Source of the DNA: Dyadobacter psychrophilus
GTDB taxonomy: Bacteria > Bacteroidota > Bacteroidia > Cytophagales > Spirosomataceae
Length of the DNA stretch: 64,000 nucleotides
Assembly: GCF_900167945.1 (NCBI RefSeq)
Contig: NZ_FUZA01000005.1
Location: forward strand, 124,001-188,000
Direction of reading: 5' to 3'
The translations under genes and the position numbers were made by a program. The notes under the pieces are model-generated. The model saw only the letters and a list, made by a program, of their open reading frames with translations. It was not told the DNA's origin and searched no databases. Positions 25,954-36,492 of the stretch are shown one piece after another. Each line of letters opens with the position of its first letter. Position 1 is the first letter of the stretch.

Positions 25954-28900
25954 ATGAAAAAACCTTTTCATCCACGGCATGGATTGCTACCCAAAATCAT
26001 GCGACTGACGATCTACCAATTATTATGTATAGGCCTTTGCTCGGCAATGGCCTTCGCGCATAATTCACCGGCCCAGGAACTCCTCAATAAAGGGGTGACG
26101 CTGGAATTGAAAAATGTGACATTGAACGAAGCATTAATAAAAATCGAGAACGAGACGAAGGTGAAATTCGCCTATTCCAGCAATTTGGTGAGCTTACAGC
26201 ATATCGTGAGCATTGATGCCCGCAAAGAAAAGCTCGATGCGGTGCTCGACCGCTTGCTGACGCCCCTGGCCATTGCTTACCGCGTCAAAAACAACCAGAT
26301 CCTTTTATCCAGGTCAACCAAAAAAACGACATCGCTGCAAAATCCGGAAGAGCCGGATGTGGCGCCGGTGATGGTGGACATTACGGTAAAAGGAACTGTA
26401 AAAACGCCCGAAACCAATGAGCCGCTGCCCGGCGTGAGCATTATTTTGAAAGGGACCCAAAGAGGAACAACGACCGACGCCGCCGGTAATTTTCAGCTGG
26501 ATGTTCCGGATGGTAATGCAGTGCTGATCTTTTCTTTCGTGGGCTATTTGTCTCAGGAAGTGACAGTTGGGAATGCGACGAACCTTAAAATCGAGCTGAT
26601 TTTGGATACGAAAGCACTGGATGAAGTGGTGGTTGTGGGTTATGGAACACAAAAGAAATCCACGTTAACAGGCTCCATTGCGTCAGTGAAGGGGAGTGAG
26701 ATTGCGGAAAATCCTGTCCCTAACATTTCCAATTCCATTGCCGGAAGAGTTGCGGGTGTAAGCATGCGGCCCAATGGCGGACAGCCCGGCAACGACTCGC
26801 CGCAGATCTACATTCGCGGGATTGGAACAACAGGCAACAATCGCCCGCTGGTGGTTGTGGACGGGATTATCCGCGACAATGTAAACCAGATTGATCCGGG
26901 TTCTATTGAAACAGTTACCGTTTTGAAAGATGCGGCGGCAGTTGCTCCCTACGGTCTTGGCGGTGCGAATGGCGTATTGCTCATTACCACCAAAAAAGGT
27001 GCGACAGGCGCTCCAACATTAACATTAAGCAGTTATTACGGAACGCAGACGCCCACTTACTATCCCAAGCTGTTGAGCGCACAGGATTATATGCGGCTCA
27101 AAAACGAAGCGTACCTGAACGAAAATCCATCCGGAACGCAGCTGCCATTTGCGACAGACCTGGTTGAAAACTATATCAATCTCAACCGCGAAGACCCGGA
27201 TAAATATCCGATCAGCAACACCAAGGAGCTCGTGAATATGAATGCACCTATGCAGAATTACGCATTGCAGCTCAGCGGCGGATCGGACCGGATCAAGTAT
27301 CAGACCGGCCTGGGCTTTCTGAAACAGAACGGAATGTTCGATCCTGTGAAATACGCACGTTACAGCTATAACATCAACATTACGGCTGAGGCGACAAAAA
27401 CTACAACCGTATCCCTTTCGCTGATCGGCGCGGTGGAGCGCATCTCTTCTGTGGACACAGCAGTTTCGGCGGCTAACCTTTTTAGGAATGGTTTCAAATA
27501 CATCCCAACGCGCAGTCTTTATTACAGCAATGGTTTGTGGGGAGAATTTGCAGGAAACTCCCCGGTGGGCATCTTGAATGCGGGTTATACCAAAAACAAT
27601 AACTCCACTTTGCTGACCACGATCGCCATTGAGCAAAAGCTGCCGTTTATCAAAGGCCTTAGCGTAAAAGGAACATTCAGCTACGATCCAATGACGCGGA
27701 CCAAGAAAGGATATCACAAGCCTTTCTACTATTACACGCAGGACCTGAACACGACGCCTTACACTTATAAGAGGGAGATCTCCACTTCCGAAGGTGGTGC
27801 GGCAGCATTCTCCTGGTTGGCGCAGCAGTTTATCAAAACACAAACGTTTACATACCAGGGTTACCTCAATTATCACAACACATTCGGCAAGCACGACTTC
27901 ACCGGATTGCTGGTTGCGGAAGCCAGGAACAACACTTACGAGCTGTTTTCGGCGCGACGCAACAACTTCGCGGTGGACGTGGATGAGCTGAATATGGGAA
28001 GTTCAAACAAGAACGATTTCGACAACGGCGGAACTTCGTCAACCGGAAGCCAGATCGGTTATGTATATCGCGTTGGCTATGCTTATGCCGGCAAATATCT
28101 GCTGGAAGCGTCCGGCCGTTACGACGGACATTACTATTTCGCGCCGGGAAAAAGATGGGGTTACTTCCCTGCATTCTCAGCGGGCTGGGTGGTTTCGGAA
28201 GAAGGTTTTCTCAAAAATTCAGTGAGCTGGGTGGATAACCTGAAAGTGCGCGGATCATGGGGAAAATCAGGTAACCTGGCAGGAACGGCTTTTCAGTATC
28301 TGACGGGTTACAACCTGAATGGCAATGCTTACGCATTTGGAACGGGATCCATGGTGCAGGGCGCGATTGTCCCTAATGAGGCCAACCAGAACATTACCTG
28401 GGAAATTTCCACGAAAACAGACATTGGAATCGAAGCTGCATTCTGGCGCGGATTGCTGACGTTGGAAGCGGATTACTTCCACGAAAAGCGCACGGGAATG
28501 TTGTTGCCTCCCGCGGTAAGTGTGCCGGTGGAATACGGCCTGGCGCTCGCGGATGAAAATGGCGGAATAATGGAAAATAATGGTTTTGAGATAAGTGCGG
28601 GCACAAATCATCGTCTTTCCAATGGCTTGCGCCTGGGCCTTAATGCCAATGTGAGCTTTGCCAAAAACAAAATGATCAAAGTTTACGAAACGGCTGCCAC
28701 GCGCAATAATCCCAATCGCAGCCGCACCGGCCGCCCGCTCGGAACACAATTTGGCTACAAAACAATGGGCATATTCAGCACCGAAGACGACACCAATGAT
28801 GATGGATTGATCAATGCTGCCGATGGTTATAACATTACGCAATTCGGCGCGTTGCGTCCTGGTGACATTCGCTATGCTGATATCAGCGGACCAAACGGCA

Positions 28901-29436
28901 CGCCAGATGGCAAGATCGATTCCAATGATGAAACGGTGATCGGTAACCCGGTTTACCCATTCCTTACTTATGGATTGAATGCCACCGCAAGCTGGAAAGG
29001 TTTTGATGCGAACCTGTTTTTTCAGGGATCTTCACTGGCGCACCTGGATATCCGCCAGTTCCAGACCATTCCGTTCAATAACAACAATAGCAATTCCAGC
29101 TACGAATATTACGACAACCGCTGGACGCCGGAAACGCAGGATGCGCGTTATCCGCGGGCAACCCAGGCGCCTTACGCAAATAACACGCAGCTGTCCGATT
29201 TCTGGATGCAGAACACGAACCATATCCGCTTGAAAACAGCCATTATCGGCTACACGCTGCCTGCTAGTCTGACCAAATCGATAAAGATCCAGAATGTGCG
29301 GGTTTATGCATCGGGGCAGAACTTGTTTACAGCCAGCAAGATGAAGTTTATGGACCCGGAAGTTGGCGCAACGGACCGTGAGACGGCTTATCCGAATCAA
29401 AAAGTGTATGTGTTCGGATTAAATGTGACATTCTGA
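25954..29436 (+). CDS. SusC-like TonB-dependent transporter with STN signalling domain (pair 2)
   Basis: A 1160-residue outer-membrane transporter/transducer. The signal peptide ends near MAFAHNSPAQ. An STN domain follows at about 47-115 (LELKNVTLNEALIKIENETKVKF...), the periplasmic module that talks to FecR. Then come a carboxypeptidase-regulatory-like domain (about 145-215), VVVGYGTQKK near residue 224, the plug (IRGIGTTGN, VVDGIIRD, VLKDAAAVAPYGLGGANGVLLITT) and the barrel ending VYVFGLNVTF. The plug reads AAVAPYGLGGANG where most homologues have AA-[AV]-YGSRAANG, a mild variation. It imports oligosaccharide with the SusD 21 bases downstream and is expected to signal through the preceding anti-sigma/sigma pair. 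Confidence 0.96.
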   Translation: MKKPFHPRHGLLPKIMRLTIYQLLCIGLCSAMAFAHNSPAQELLNKGVTLELKNVTLNEALIKIENETKVKFAYSSNLVSLQHIVSIDARKEKLDAVLDRLLTPLAIAYRVKNNQILLSRSTKKTTSLQNPEEPDVAPVMVDITVKGTVKTPETNEPLPGVSIILKGTQRGTTTDAAGNFQLDVPDGNAVLIFSFVGYLSQEVTVGNATNLKIELILDTKALDEVVVVGYGTQKKSTLTGSIASVKGSEIAENPVPNISNSIAGRVAGVSMRPNGGQPGNDSPQIYIRGIGTTGNNRPLVVVDGIIRDNVNQIDPGSIETVTVLKDAAAVAPYGLGGANGVLLITTKKGATGAPTLTLSSYYGTQTPTYYPKLLSAQDYMRLKNEAYLNENPSGTQLPFATDLVENYINLNREDPDKYPISNTKELVNMNAPMQNYALQLSGGSDRIKYQTGLGFLKQNGMFDPVKYARYSYNINITAEATKTTTVSLSLIGAVERISSVDTAVSAANLFRNGFKYIPTRSLYYSNGLWGEFAGNSPVGILNAGYTKNNNSTLLTTIAIEQKLPFIKGLSVKGTFSYDPMTRTKKGYHKPFYYYTQDLNTTPYTYKREISTSEGGAAAFSWLAQQFIKTQTFTYQGYLNYHNTFGKHDFTGLLVAEARNNTYELFSARRNNFAVDVDELNMGSSNKNDFDNGGTSSTGSQIGYVYRVGYAYAGKYLLEASGRYDGHYYFAPGKRWGYFPAFSAGWVVSEEGFLKNSVSWVDNLKVRGSWGKSGNLAGTAFQYLTGYNLNGNAYAFGTGSMVQGAIVPNEANQNITWEISTKTDIGIEAAFWRGLLTLEADYFHEKRTGMLLPPAVSVPVEYGLALADENGGIMENNGFEISAGTNHRLSNGLRLGLNANVSFAKNKMIKVYETAATRNNPNRSRTGRPLGTQFGYKTMGIFSTEDDTNDDGLINAADGYNITQFGALRPGDIRYADISGPNGTPDGKIDSNDETVIGNPVYPFLTYGLNATASWKGFDANLFFQGSSLAHLDIRQFQTIPFNNNNSNSSYEYYDNRWTPETQDARYPRATQAPYANNTQLSDFWMQNTNHIRLKTAIIGYTLPASLTKSIKIQNVRVYASGQNLFTASKMKFMDPEVGATDRETAYPNQKVYVFGLNVTF

Positions 29437-29457
29437 TTTCAAAAAATTGATAAAAAC

Positions 29458-31242
29458 ATGATGAAAAATATAAAACAAATCGTTTTTGCTGCGACGCTCG
29501 GAATCTGCCTGACCACATCCTGTAAAGAAGATTTTCTGGACAATCAGATCAAAAGCAGGCTTACCGACGACATTCAATGGGCTTCCGAAGGCAATGCCGA
29601 TCTTTTCCTGAACGACATTTACAGCGCGCTTTCAAACAAATGGAATTCGCCGGATAACCTGGATAATTTCACCGATGACAATGATGCCGGTTTCTACTGG
29701 AAATCATACAGCTGGCGGCAGGGCATCGTGGACCCGGCCGTGAACCAGGGAACGCCTATGGACCACGCCAATGCGAATGCAACAGATTATGCATCCTGGG
29801 GAGCAGGTTTTACCAAAATCCGGAAATGCAATTTGTTTATCGAAAAAATAACTGAAAATGCGGCCAATTTTTCGGAGGCTTATATTAAAAAGCGTACGGA
29901 TGAAGTACGGTTTCTGCGTGCCTACTATTACAGCGAAATGTTCATGCATCTGGGCGGCCTGCCGATCATTACGGCGACGCTGGACCGGAATAAAATGAGT
30001 GAAGAAGAGCTTTACAATGAGCGCAGTACATTTGAGGAAACATTCAATTTCATTACCACGGAACTGGACCAGATCGTGACAAACAAGTTGCTTCCTGCTA
30101 AATACAATGGCGGCGACGCCGATGCAGGCCGCGCCACGTTAGGAGCTGCGCTCGCGTTGAAAGGCTGGCTGGAACTGTATGCGGCGAGCCCGGCATTCAA
30201 CACGGCCACGCCGCCGTCGGGAGCGGATCCTAATAAACTCATCGCATTCGGAAATTTTGATGCGAAGCGCTGGGAAAAAGCTGCTGCGACCAATAAGAAG
30301 TTCATGGACACATTCGGCGCTCAGTATGCACTGTTTTCGGACGTATCTGCGCTTTGGTGGGAGAAAAATGAGTACAATTCCGAAATCATCTGGGACCGTC
30401 AGATCGTGCCGGTGATAATGGGTTCCAACTATGAGCAGTATGGTGGCCCGGTGTGGATCGACGGCGTTTATTATACCTGGGGAAATTATTGTCCTACGCA
30501 GGAACTGGTCGACCAGTTCGCCATGGCCAACGGAAAGCCCATCACCGATCCGACTTCCGGTTACGACCCGCAAAAGCCCTATGTAAATCGCGAAAAACGT
30601 TTTTACGACTTCATTGTTTACGACGGCGCGCCCTATAAGCAGGATTGGATGGCAAAAGTGGACACCATTTTTATGCGTATTGATAAGGTTAAGCCTTCCA
30701 AAAATCAGATCGATTTCGGAACGGATGACGTGGGTAACACGGGTTATTATTTCAAAAAGAAAATCAATCCTCTGAAACCACGCGGAGGCGCACAAAGCGG
30801 GCAGAACTTTGTTTACTATCGCTACGCCGAAGTGCTGCTGAACTATGCCGAAGCCCAAAACGAAGCTGCCGGGCCGGATGCCTCTGTATATGCAGCGGTG
30901 AATGCAATCCGCAAAAGGTCGAATTTGCCGGAGCTTGCCACAGGATTAACTAAGGACACCATGCGCCAGGCGATTCGCCGTGAACGCCGCGTAGAACTGT
31001 GCTTCGAAACAAAGCGATTCTACGACATTATCCGCTGGGTGATCGCCGAGGACGTGATGAACAAGGATTTCCACGGCATGAAGATCACAAACTCGTCGCC
31101 TAATGATAACAAAGGCAAATGGGTTTATGAAGTTGTAGGATTGAATCATCCGCATGTTTTCACCAAGAAAATGTACATGAACCCTATCCCACAGCCGGTA
31201 ATCGACCAGAATAAAAAGATCGTACAAAATCCTGGTTACTAG
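29458..31242 (+). CDS. SusD/RagB-like glycan-binding lipoprotein (pair 2)
   Basis: A 594-residue SusD homologue with a lipobox (CLTTSC, Cys22). Typical features include the early DFLDNQIKSRLTDD segment, the TPR helix RFLRAYYYSEMFMHLGGLPIITATLD, and the C-terminal signature YYRYAEVLLNYAEAQNEA...RRERRVELCFETKRFYDIIRW, closing with PIPQPVIDQNKKIVQNPGY. It should bind the ligand of SusC 2 at the cell surface. The C-terminal block is nearly identical in pattern to SusD 1 (NYAEAQNEAxGPDASVYAAxNAxR), so the two are paralogues. A strong terminator follows its stop codon. Confidence 0.95.
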   Translation: MMKNIKQIVFAATLGICLTTSCKEDFLDNQIKSRLTDDIQWASEGNADLFLNDIYSALSNKWNSPDNLDNFTDDNDAGFYWKSYSWRQGIVDPAVNQGTPMDHANANATDYASWGAGFTKIRKCNLFIEKITENAANFSEAYIKKRTDEVRFLRAYYYSEMFMHLGGLPIITATLDRNKMSEEELYNERSTFEETFNFITTELDQIVTNKLLPAKYNGGDADAGRATLGAALALKGWLELYAASPAFNTATPPSGADPNKLIAFGNFDAKRWEKAAATNKKFMDTFGAQYALFSDVSALWWEKNEYNSEIIWDRQIVPVIMGSNYEQYGGPVWIDGVYYTWGNYCPTQELVDQFAMANGKPITDPTSGYDPQKPYVNREKRFYDFIVYDGAPYKQDWMAKVDTIFMRIDKVKPSKNQIDFGTDDVGNTGYYFKKKINPLKPRGGAQSGQNFVYYRYAEVLLNYAEAQNEAAGPDASVYAAVNAIRKRSNLPELATGLTKDTMRQAIRRERRVELCFETKRFYDIIRWVIAEDVMNKDFHGMKITNSSPNDNKGKWVYEVVGLNHPHVFTKKMYMNPIPQPVIDQNKKIVQNPGY

Positions 31243-31262
31243 GTTATTATACTTCAAAACTG

Positions 31263-31298
31263 AGGCCCGGTTTGCTTAGAAGCGAACCGGGCCTTTTT
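31263..31298 (+). terminator. Rho-independent terminator after SusD 2
   Basis: AGGCCCGGTT (31263-31272) pairs perfectly with AACCGGGCCT (31285-31294); inner bases TGCT/AGCG extend the stem to about 14 bp around a tetraloop. A run of five T follows. It closes the sigma/anti-sigma/SusC/SusD 2 unit and indicates that SusC/D 3 has its own promoter. Confidence 0.93.
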
Positions 31299-31589
31299 AT
31301 TTCCTGGCAGCAAATCCTAAATACAGAAATAGTACAATTTTAAGCGTTAGCTTTTTGTCATCTTTGGATATTTTGCATTATACCACATTGTGTCATTTTA
31401 ACACTTTCGTTTAATTTCGAACATTTGCTTTTTGCCGTTGCAATCGTTCCCGGTAACGTGTGCAGAAATAAAATCGAAAATAAACTTGCTTCCCAAATTC
31501 GGTCTAAATAGACTTGAACAGGGTTTCTATTGTACTTTATCAATGGATAATCGAAGTTGTATTGAAATAGTTATATTTTAAATCATTCG
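31299..31589 (+). other. AT-rich gap holding the presumed promoter of SusC 3
   Basis: This 291-base non-coding gap lies between the SusD 2 terminator and the SusC 3 start. It is AT-rich. I find no exact TAnnTTTG element, no clear repeat and no convincing ORF. Since a strong terminator precedes it, a promoter must lie here or SusC 3 is read through. Confidence 0.4.
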
Positions 31590-34500
31590 ATGAATATGGC
31601 AAGGACTTTTTTACTTTTTCTTTTTCTTTTGGCCATGTCCTTATCCGGCACTGCGCAGAACCGCCAGTTGAAGGGCGTTGTGACCGATGCAGCCTCTAAG
31701 GAGCCGATGGCAGGCGTTTCCATTCTCGTTGCAGGAACGACCCAGGGAACCACAACAGACGCAGTGGGTAAATTTTCACTTAATGTCCCAGCAGACGGCA
31801 AATCGATCATTATCAGCTACGTCGGTTTTATGAAACAAACCATTGAAATCGGCAACCGGTCATCAGTGGAAGTTGCCTTGGAACCGGACGTAAAGGCATT
31901 GGAAGACGTGGTCGTGGTGGGTTATGGAGAGCAAAAGCGTTCGCATTTAACTGGCGCCGTGGCGACGGTGAAGATTAACGAAATTGATGAGTTGCCTGTT
32001 GGCGACATTTCATCGGCGCTCGTGGGAAAATTACCGGGTGTTTCGGTAAGCGGAGGCTCGGCACGCCCTGGCACCCCTGCATCTATCGTAATCCGTAATC
32101 CTACCAAAGCTTCCAAAGACGGCGGAAGTAATGCACCGCTTTACATTATAGATGACGTAATCCGCACAGAAGCCGATTTCCAATTGCTGGATGCATCTGA
32201 AATTGAAAACCTGTCTGTCTTGAAAGATGGCGCGGCAGCGGTTTATGGCGCGAGGGCTGCATTAGGCGTCGTGGTTGTGCGCACCAAGCGCGGAAAAGCA
32301 GGCAAGCCGCAAGTGAATTATACAACAACTTTCGGCGTATCGGAAGCAACAGACCGCTCCAAGATGATGAACGGCGTGCAGCTTGCCACCTATCTGAATG
32401 ATTTTAACAAAACAAGAGGACTTGCGCCAACCGACCCGGAATTTTATTCGCCCGATGAGCTCGAACATTTCAGAAATAACAATTACGACTGGTTTGATAT
32501 GGCGTGGAAACCGTCATTCAATACGCGGCACGCACTCAATATCAGCGGTGGGACGGATCGGGCGACATTCTTTGCCGGCGCAACGTATTTTGCACAAAAC
32601 GGGAATGTAGACAACATCAGCTATAAAAAGTGGAATTTCCGTGCAAGCAGTGATGTCAAGATCACTAAAAATCTGAAAGTGGGATTAGGCGTAAGCGGCA
32701 ATTTGTCGGATAACAAATTATTTTATCTCAAACAGGGCGGCGAGAATGTGGAGAAGGATGTGACAAACCTTTTAAATACACCCCAATTTATTCCGCCGTA
32801 CGTGAATGGATTGCCTGTTCTGCTTCCGGGCGGATCCAATTCGACAGGTTTTCACTTTTTCGAAGCGCAAAAGCTTAACAACTACACGCGAGCCAGAAAC
32901 GTTGTGCTGAACATTAACGCTTATCTGGAATACAATGTGCCATTTGTCCAAGGCCTGAAAGTCCGTGGGGTTTACAACAAAAATCTGGGTAATGATTGGG
33001 GAAAACAGTTTGGTACATATTATAAAACGTACGGTTTTTCAATGCAAGGCGAAAACCGGCACATTTACGGCGGCACGCCCAACGCGCCCACAAGGCTTAA
33101 TAATGGTGACCGGCTAAGGTTCAATCCTGGCTTTTCCGAGTCTTACCAAATGAATGTGAACCTCAGCTATGCCCACGATTTCGGCAGGCATTCTGTCAGC
33201 GCGCTGGCATTGGTCGAGCAGTCGGAAATTTATTCAGAAAGCATCGCTACATTCAAGGAGGGCATTTTTGAGGGAGGAAATGATTATCTGATGTCTGCAC
33301 TTGGCGCAAAGGACATCGGCCCAAACACTGCCAATGAAAGCGGCATCCTATCTTATGTCGGACGGCTTAATTACAGTTTTGCAGAAAGATATCTGTTTGA
33401 AGTTTCCTTCCGCCGGGACGCCTCCACGAAGTTTGCTCCTGAATATCGCTGGGGTACATTCCCACAGGTTTCGGCAGGCTGGGTGTTATCGGAAGAAAAT
33501 TTATTCAAAGAAAAATTCAGCTTCATCAATTTCCTGAAACTGCGCGCTTCCATCGGGTTCCTGGGCGGCGACCGCACGGCGAACTGGCAATGGCTGCAAC
33601 GTTACACGCCACAAGCTTCCAATGGTGCCGTTTTCGGAGGCAACAGCGACCGGACCGTTGGTATAAAGCTTGAAAAGCTGCCCAACTATTTTGGCCGCTG
33701 GGATGACGTTACCAAGAAGAACATTGGTCTGGACGCGTCATTCATGAATAGCAGACTGACAACCGGCTTCGACTTTTTCCACGATCACGGTTACAACCTG
33801 CTCACCACACTATCCTCATCTGTGCCGCTGACCATAGGCTCCGTAATGCCATCTGAAAATTATGAGACCATTAATTCTTTCGGATTCGAGTTTTCGACCG
33901 GTTGGAGCAGCAAAATTGGTAAAAGCATTGATTATAATGTGAACGCATTCCTCGCCTGGAACGACAACCGCAACATGCTCGTGGATGTGGCGCCTACCAA
34001 TAGAGGCACATGGCAAGATCCGACCGGGCTTTCGGGCGACAGGGGAATTATGGGTTACCATTATCTTGGAATGTTCCGTTCGCAGGATGAGGTGGATCGT
34101 TTTCTCGAACAAAATAACAACTACACGATCTTCGGCAGGGCACCGATGCCGGGAATGCTTTACTACAAAGACATTCGCGGACCTCGCCAGACAGACGGCA
34201 GCTACGAAGCGCCCGACGGAAAAATCACCGAAGACGACATGGATTATCTGACCAGCAAGGAAAATAACCATTACAATTTCGGGTTCTCTTTCGGTTTTGG
34301 TTTCAAAGGATTTAAACTGGATGTTGTAACTGCGGGATCATTTGGCGGCCAGGGCATTGTGGATGGCGATGCGCGTAAAAAGGCGGGTGTGGACGTTTCC
34401 CGGCCGGTGTTCTGGGCCGATCATTACACACCCGAAAACCCCAATGCAGCCTACCCGGATCCATATTACGACGATACTTATTCTGTTGCCTCATCATTCT

Positions 34501-34724
34501 GGTTCAGGGATGCATTTGTATTCCGCATGCGCAGTCTGAATTTGTCTTATAGTTTAGGTCAAAATATTTCCAAAAAACTCGGTGTAAGCTCGCTCAAATT
34601 CATTGGCGTCGCGATGAACCCGTTCAATTTCTATAACCCATACGATTACAAAGGCTCGGTAGGCGCTTATAATGTATATCCGCTGATGAAAACCTGGTCA
34701 TTGGGATTAAACCTTACACTTTAA
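31590..34724 (+). CDS. SusC-like TonB-dependent transporter (pair 3)
   Basis: A 1044-residue outer-membrane transporter. The signal peptide MNMARTFLLFLFLLAMSLSGTAQ is followed by a carboxypeptidase-regulatory-like domain (LKGVVTDAASKEPMAGVSILVAG), VVVGYGEQKR near residue 107, the plug (VLKDGAAAVYGARAALGVVVVRT) and a barrel ending SLGLNLTL. Compared with pairs 1 and 2 it departs at several plug positions: a run containing NPTKASKDGGSNAPLYIIDDVIR stands where VVDGIP is usual. This suggests a different clade and substrate. It has no STN domain and no adjacent regulator. SusD 3 follows after 11 bases. Confidence 0.95.
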   Translation: MNMARTFLLFLFLLAMSLSGTAQNRQLKGVVTDAASKEPMAGVSILVAGTTQGTTTDAVGKFSLNVPADGKSIIISYVGFMKQTIEIGNRSSVEVALEPDVKALEDVVVVGYGEQKRSHLTGAVATVKINEIDELPVGDISSALVGKLPGVSVSGGSARPGTPASIVIRNPTKASKDGGSNAPLYIIDDVIRTEADFQLLDASEIENLSVLKDGAAAVYGARAALGVVVVRTKRGKAGKPQVNYTTTFGVSEATDRSKMMNGVQLATYLNDFNKTRGLAPTDPEFYSPDELEHFRNNNYDWFDMAWKPSFNTRHALNISGGTDRATFFAGATYFAQNGNVDNISYKKWNFRASSDVKITKNLKVGLGVSGNLSDNKLFYLKQGGENVEKDVTNLLNTPQFIPPYVNGLPVLLPGGSNSTGFHFFEAQKLNNYTRARNVVLNINAYLEYNVPFVQGLKVRGVYNKNLGNDWGKQFGTYYKTYGFSMQGENRHIYGGTPNAPTRLNNGDRLRFNPGFSESYQMNVNLSYAHDFGRHSVSALALVEQSEIYSESIATFKEGIFEGGNDYLMSALGAKDIGPNTANESGILSYVGRLNYSFAERYLFEVSFRRDASTKFAPEYRWGTFPQVSAGWVLSEENLFKEKFSFINFLKLRASIGFLGGDRTANWQWLQRYTPQASNGAVFGGNSDRTVGIKLEKLPNYFGRWDDVTKKNIGLDASFMNSRLTTGFDFFHDHGYNLLTTLSSSVPLTIGSVMPSENYETINSFGFEFSTGWSSKIGKSIDYNVNAFLAWNDNRNMLVDVAPTNRGTWQDPTGLSGDRGIMGYHYLGMFRSQDEVDRFLEQNNNYTIFGRAPMPGMLYYKDIRGPRQTDGSYEAPDGKITEDDMDYLTSKENNHYNFGFSFGFGFKGFKLDVVTAGSFGGQGIVDGDARKKAGVDVSRPVFWADHYTPENPNAAYPDPYYDDTYSVASSFWFRDAFVFRMRSLNLSYSLGQNISKKLGVSSLKFIGVAMNPFNFYNPYDYKGSVGAYNVYPLMKTWSLGLNLTL

Positions 34725-34735
34725 AACTGACAGAA

Positions 34736-36490
34736 ATGAAACCGCAACATATTCTTTTATTGGCAGCTGTTTTAATGACTTCGGGCTGCGAAAAAGTGCT
34801 CGACAAGACGGACCTTTCTGCGTTCAACGAGGAGCAGGTTTTTAATGATACGCTGCTGGCCAGGGGTTATGTGGATTATGTTTATGACCAAAATCTGCCC
34901 GTATGGCCAACCGGTGATTTTCTGAAAGCGACTGATGAGATTTCAGGAGAAACGCGTTTTTTCGAAGGGACAGTTCAGGTGAACACAGTGGCCGATTTCG
35001 GGACTGCTGTAAATGCCACTAACAACTATGGCAAGATCCGTTCTATCAATCAGTTTTTGGTAAAAATGCCTTCCAGTTCGCTCAGCGAGGCGTATAAAAA
35101 GCAGTTAATGGGGCAAATTACATTCTTCCGTGCCTACCGCTATTTTGATCTCGTACAACTCTACGGCGGTGTCCCGCTGGTGCTGGAACCGCTTGGGGCG
35201 ATAGGAGAAGAGGAAAAAGAGCAGGCCGCTATACCCAGGAGCAGCACATCCGAGAGCATCCGGCAAATTGTTGCAGACCTGAATTACAGCATCGAAAATC
35301 TTCCTGGCAAATGGAACGATTCCAATGACTGGGGACGGATCACCAGCGGCGCGGCAGCCGGTTTCAAAGGCAGGATTTTGCTGCACTATGCCAGCCCGCA
35401 ATTTAACCCGACAGACCTGCCGGAACGCTGGCAAGCTGCTTATGATGCTAATAAACAGGCGATTGACCTGCTTAAAGCAAATGGTTTTGGATTACACCAA
35501 AGTTTCAGGGATCTGTGGTTTACCGAGGCGAATAATCCTGAGGCGGTGTGGGTTACGTGCTATAACAATAAAGTAGGGGACCAGATCAATAAAAACCAAA
35601 CCTGGGACAACAACACGCGGCCATCGTACCTGGGAACAGGAAGCGGCTCCAACCAGCCGACCTGGGAAATGGCGCAGGCTTTTCCTATGAAAAATGGGAA
35701 AAACATTGGAGAAAAAGGTTCAGGTTACGATCCAAAGCTGTTTTACAAAAACCGAGACCCGAGATTTGACAACACCATTGCCTACAATGGCGCAACCTGG
35801 CACATCAATGGCAACACCAATTACAAACTATGGACCTATTTTGTAAACAATAAAACCGTTGAGCAAAAAGCCACAGTAAGCGGTTTCTACGTCCGCAAAG
35901 CCATCGATCCCAACTTGCCGACAGGCGCAGTGTCCACAAGCGGAACTGACTGGATAGAAATGCGTTACGCCGAAGTAATGCTCAATTTCGCCGAAGCAGC
36001 CTGCGGGATCAACAAGCTGGACGAAGCCTACACCCAACTGAAAGAAATCAGGAAAAGAGCCGGCATTGATCCGGGAGCAGACGGTTTTTTTGGCCTTAAC
36101 CCTAAAATGACACGCGCGCAAATGTTCGAAGCGATCTTACACGAAAGACAAATAGAGCTCGCCTTCGAAGGAAAGCGTTTCTGGGACCTCCGCCGCTGGA
36201 AACAATTCGAAACCAAACTGAACGGAAAACGCAGAACCGGTGTGACGATCAATTTAAAAACTTCCGCCATATCCGCAGAAGAATTCGCAGCAAAACGCGA
36301 CGGAATGAACCTGGACTCTGTTTACCGCAACTATATGGAGATCGTCCCGAAAGACCTGGACACCAAATACGTGATCAACTGGTTACCGGAATATTACTTT
36401 TTCGCCATCCCAAACACAGCATTAACCAACAACGCAAAACTGGAACAAAACATCGGCTGGCCTTCGGGGACGTTTGATCCTTTGAAGTAG
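34736..36490 (+). CDS. SusD/RagB-like glycan-binding lipoprotein (pair 3)
   Basis: A 584-residue SusD homologue with lipobox MTSGC (Cys18). It has the family segments ITFFRAYRYFDLVQLYGGVPLVLEPLG, EMRYAEVMLNFAEAACGINK, LHERQIELAFEGKRFWDLRRW and the closing YYFFAIPNTALTNNAKLEQNIGW. The C-terminal part is longer than in pairs 1 and 2, with an insert after the RRW motif (about residues 490-545). It works with SusC 3. A repeat cluster, not a recognisable terminator, fills the 340 bases before the next gene. Confidence 0.95.
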   Translation: MKPQHILLLAAVLMTSGCEKVLDKTDLSAFNEEQVFNDTLLARGYVDYVYDQNLPVWPTGDFLKATDEISGETRFFEGTVQVNTVADFGTAVNATNNYGKIRSINQFLVKMPSSSLSEAYKKQLMGQITFFRAYRYFDLVQLYGGVPLVLEPLGAIGEEEKEQAAIPRSSTSESIRQIVADLNYSIENLPGKWNDSNDWGRITSGAAAGFKGRILLHYASPQFNPTDLPERWQAAYDANKQAIDLLKANGFGLHQSFRDLWFTEANNPEAVWVTCYNNKVGDQINKNQTWDNNTRPSYLGTGSGSNQPTWEMAQAFPMKNGKNIGEKGSGYDPKLFYKNRDPRFDNTIAYNGATWHINGNTNYKLWTYFVNNKTVEQKATVSGFYVRKAIDPNLPTGAVSTSGTDWIEMRYAEVMLNFAEAACGINKLDEAYTQLKEIRKRAGIDPGADGFFGLNPKMTRAQMFEAILHERQIELAFEGKRFWDLRRWKQFETKLNGKRRTGVTINLKTSAISAEEFAAKRDGMNLDSVYRNYMEIVPKDLDTKYVINWLPEYYFFAIPNTALTNNAKLEQNIGWPSGTFDPLK

Positions 36491-36492
36491 CA

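Noticed and set aside
27025..27894. A 289-codon minus-strand open frame inside SusC 2
   Set aside because: Antisense to the TonB-dependent barrel, with a Cys/Arg-rich composition typical of shadow frames.
30139..30858. A 239-codon minus-strand open frame inside SusD 2
   Set aside because: Antisense to the SusD family signature and lacking recognisable motifs.
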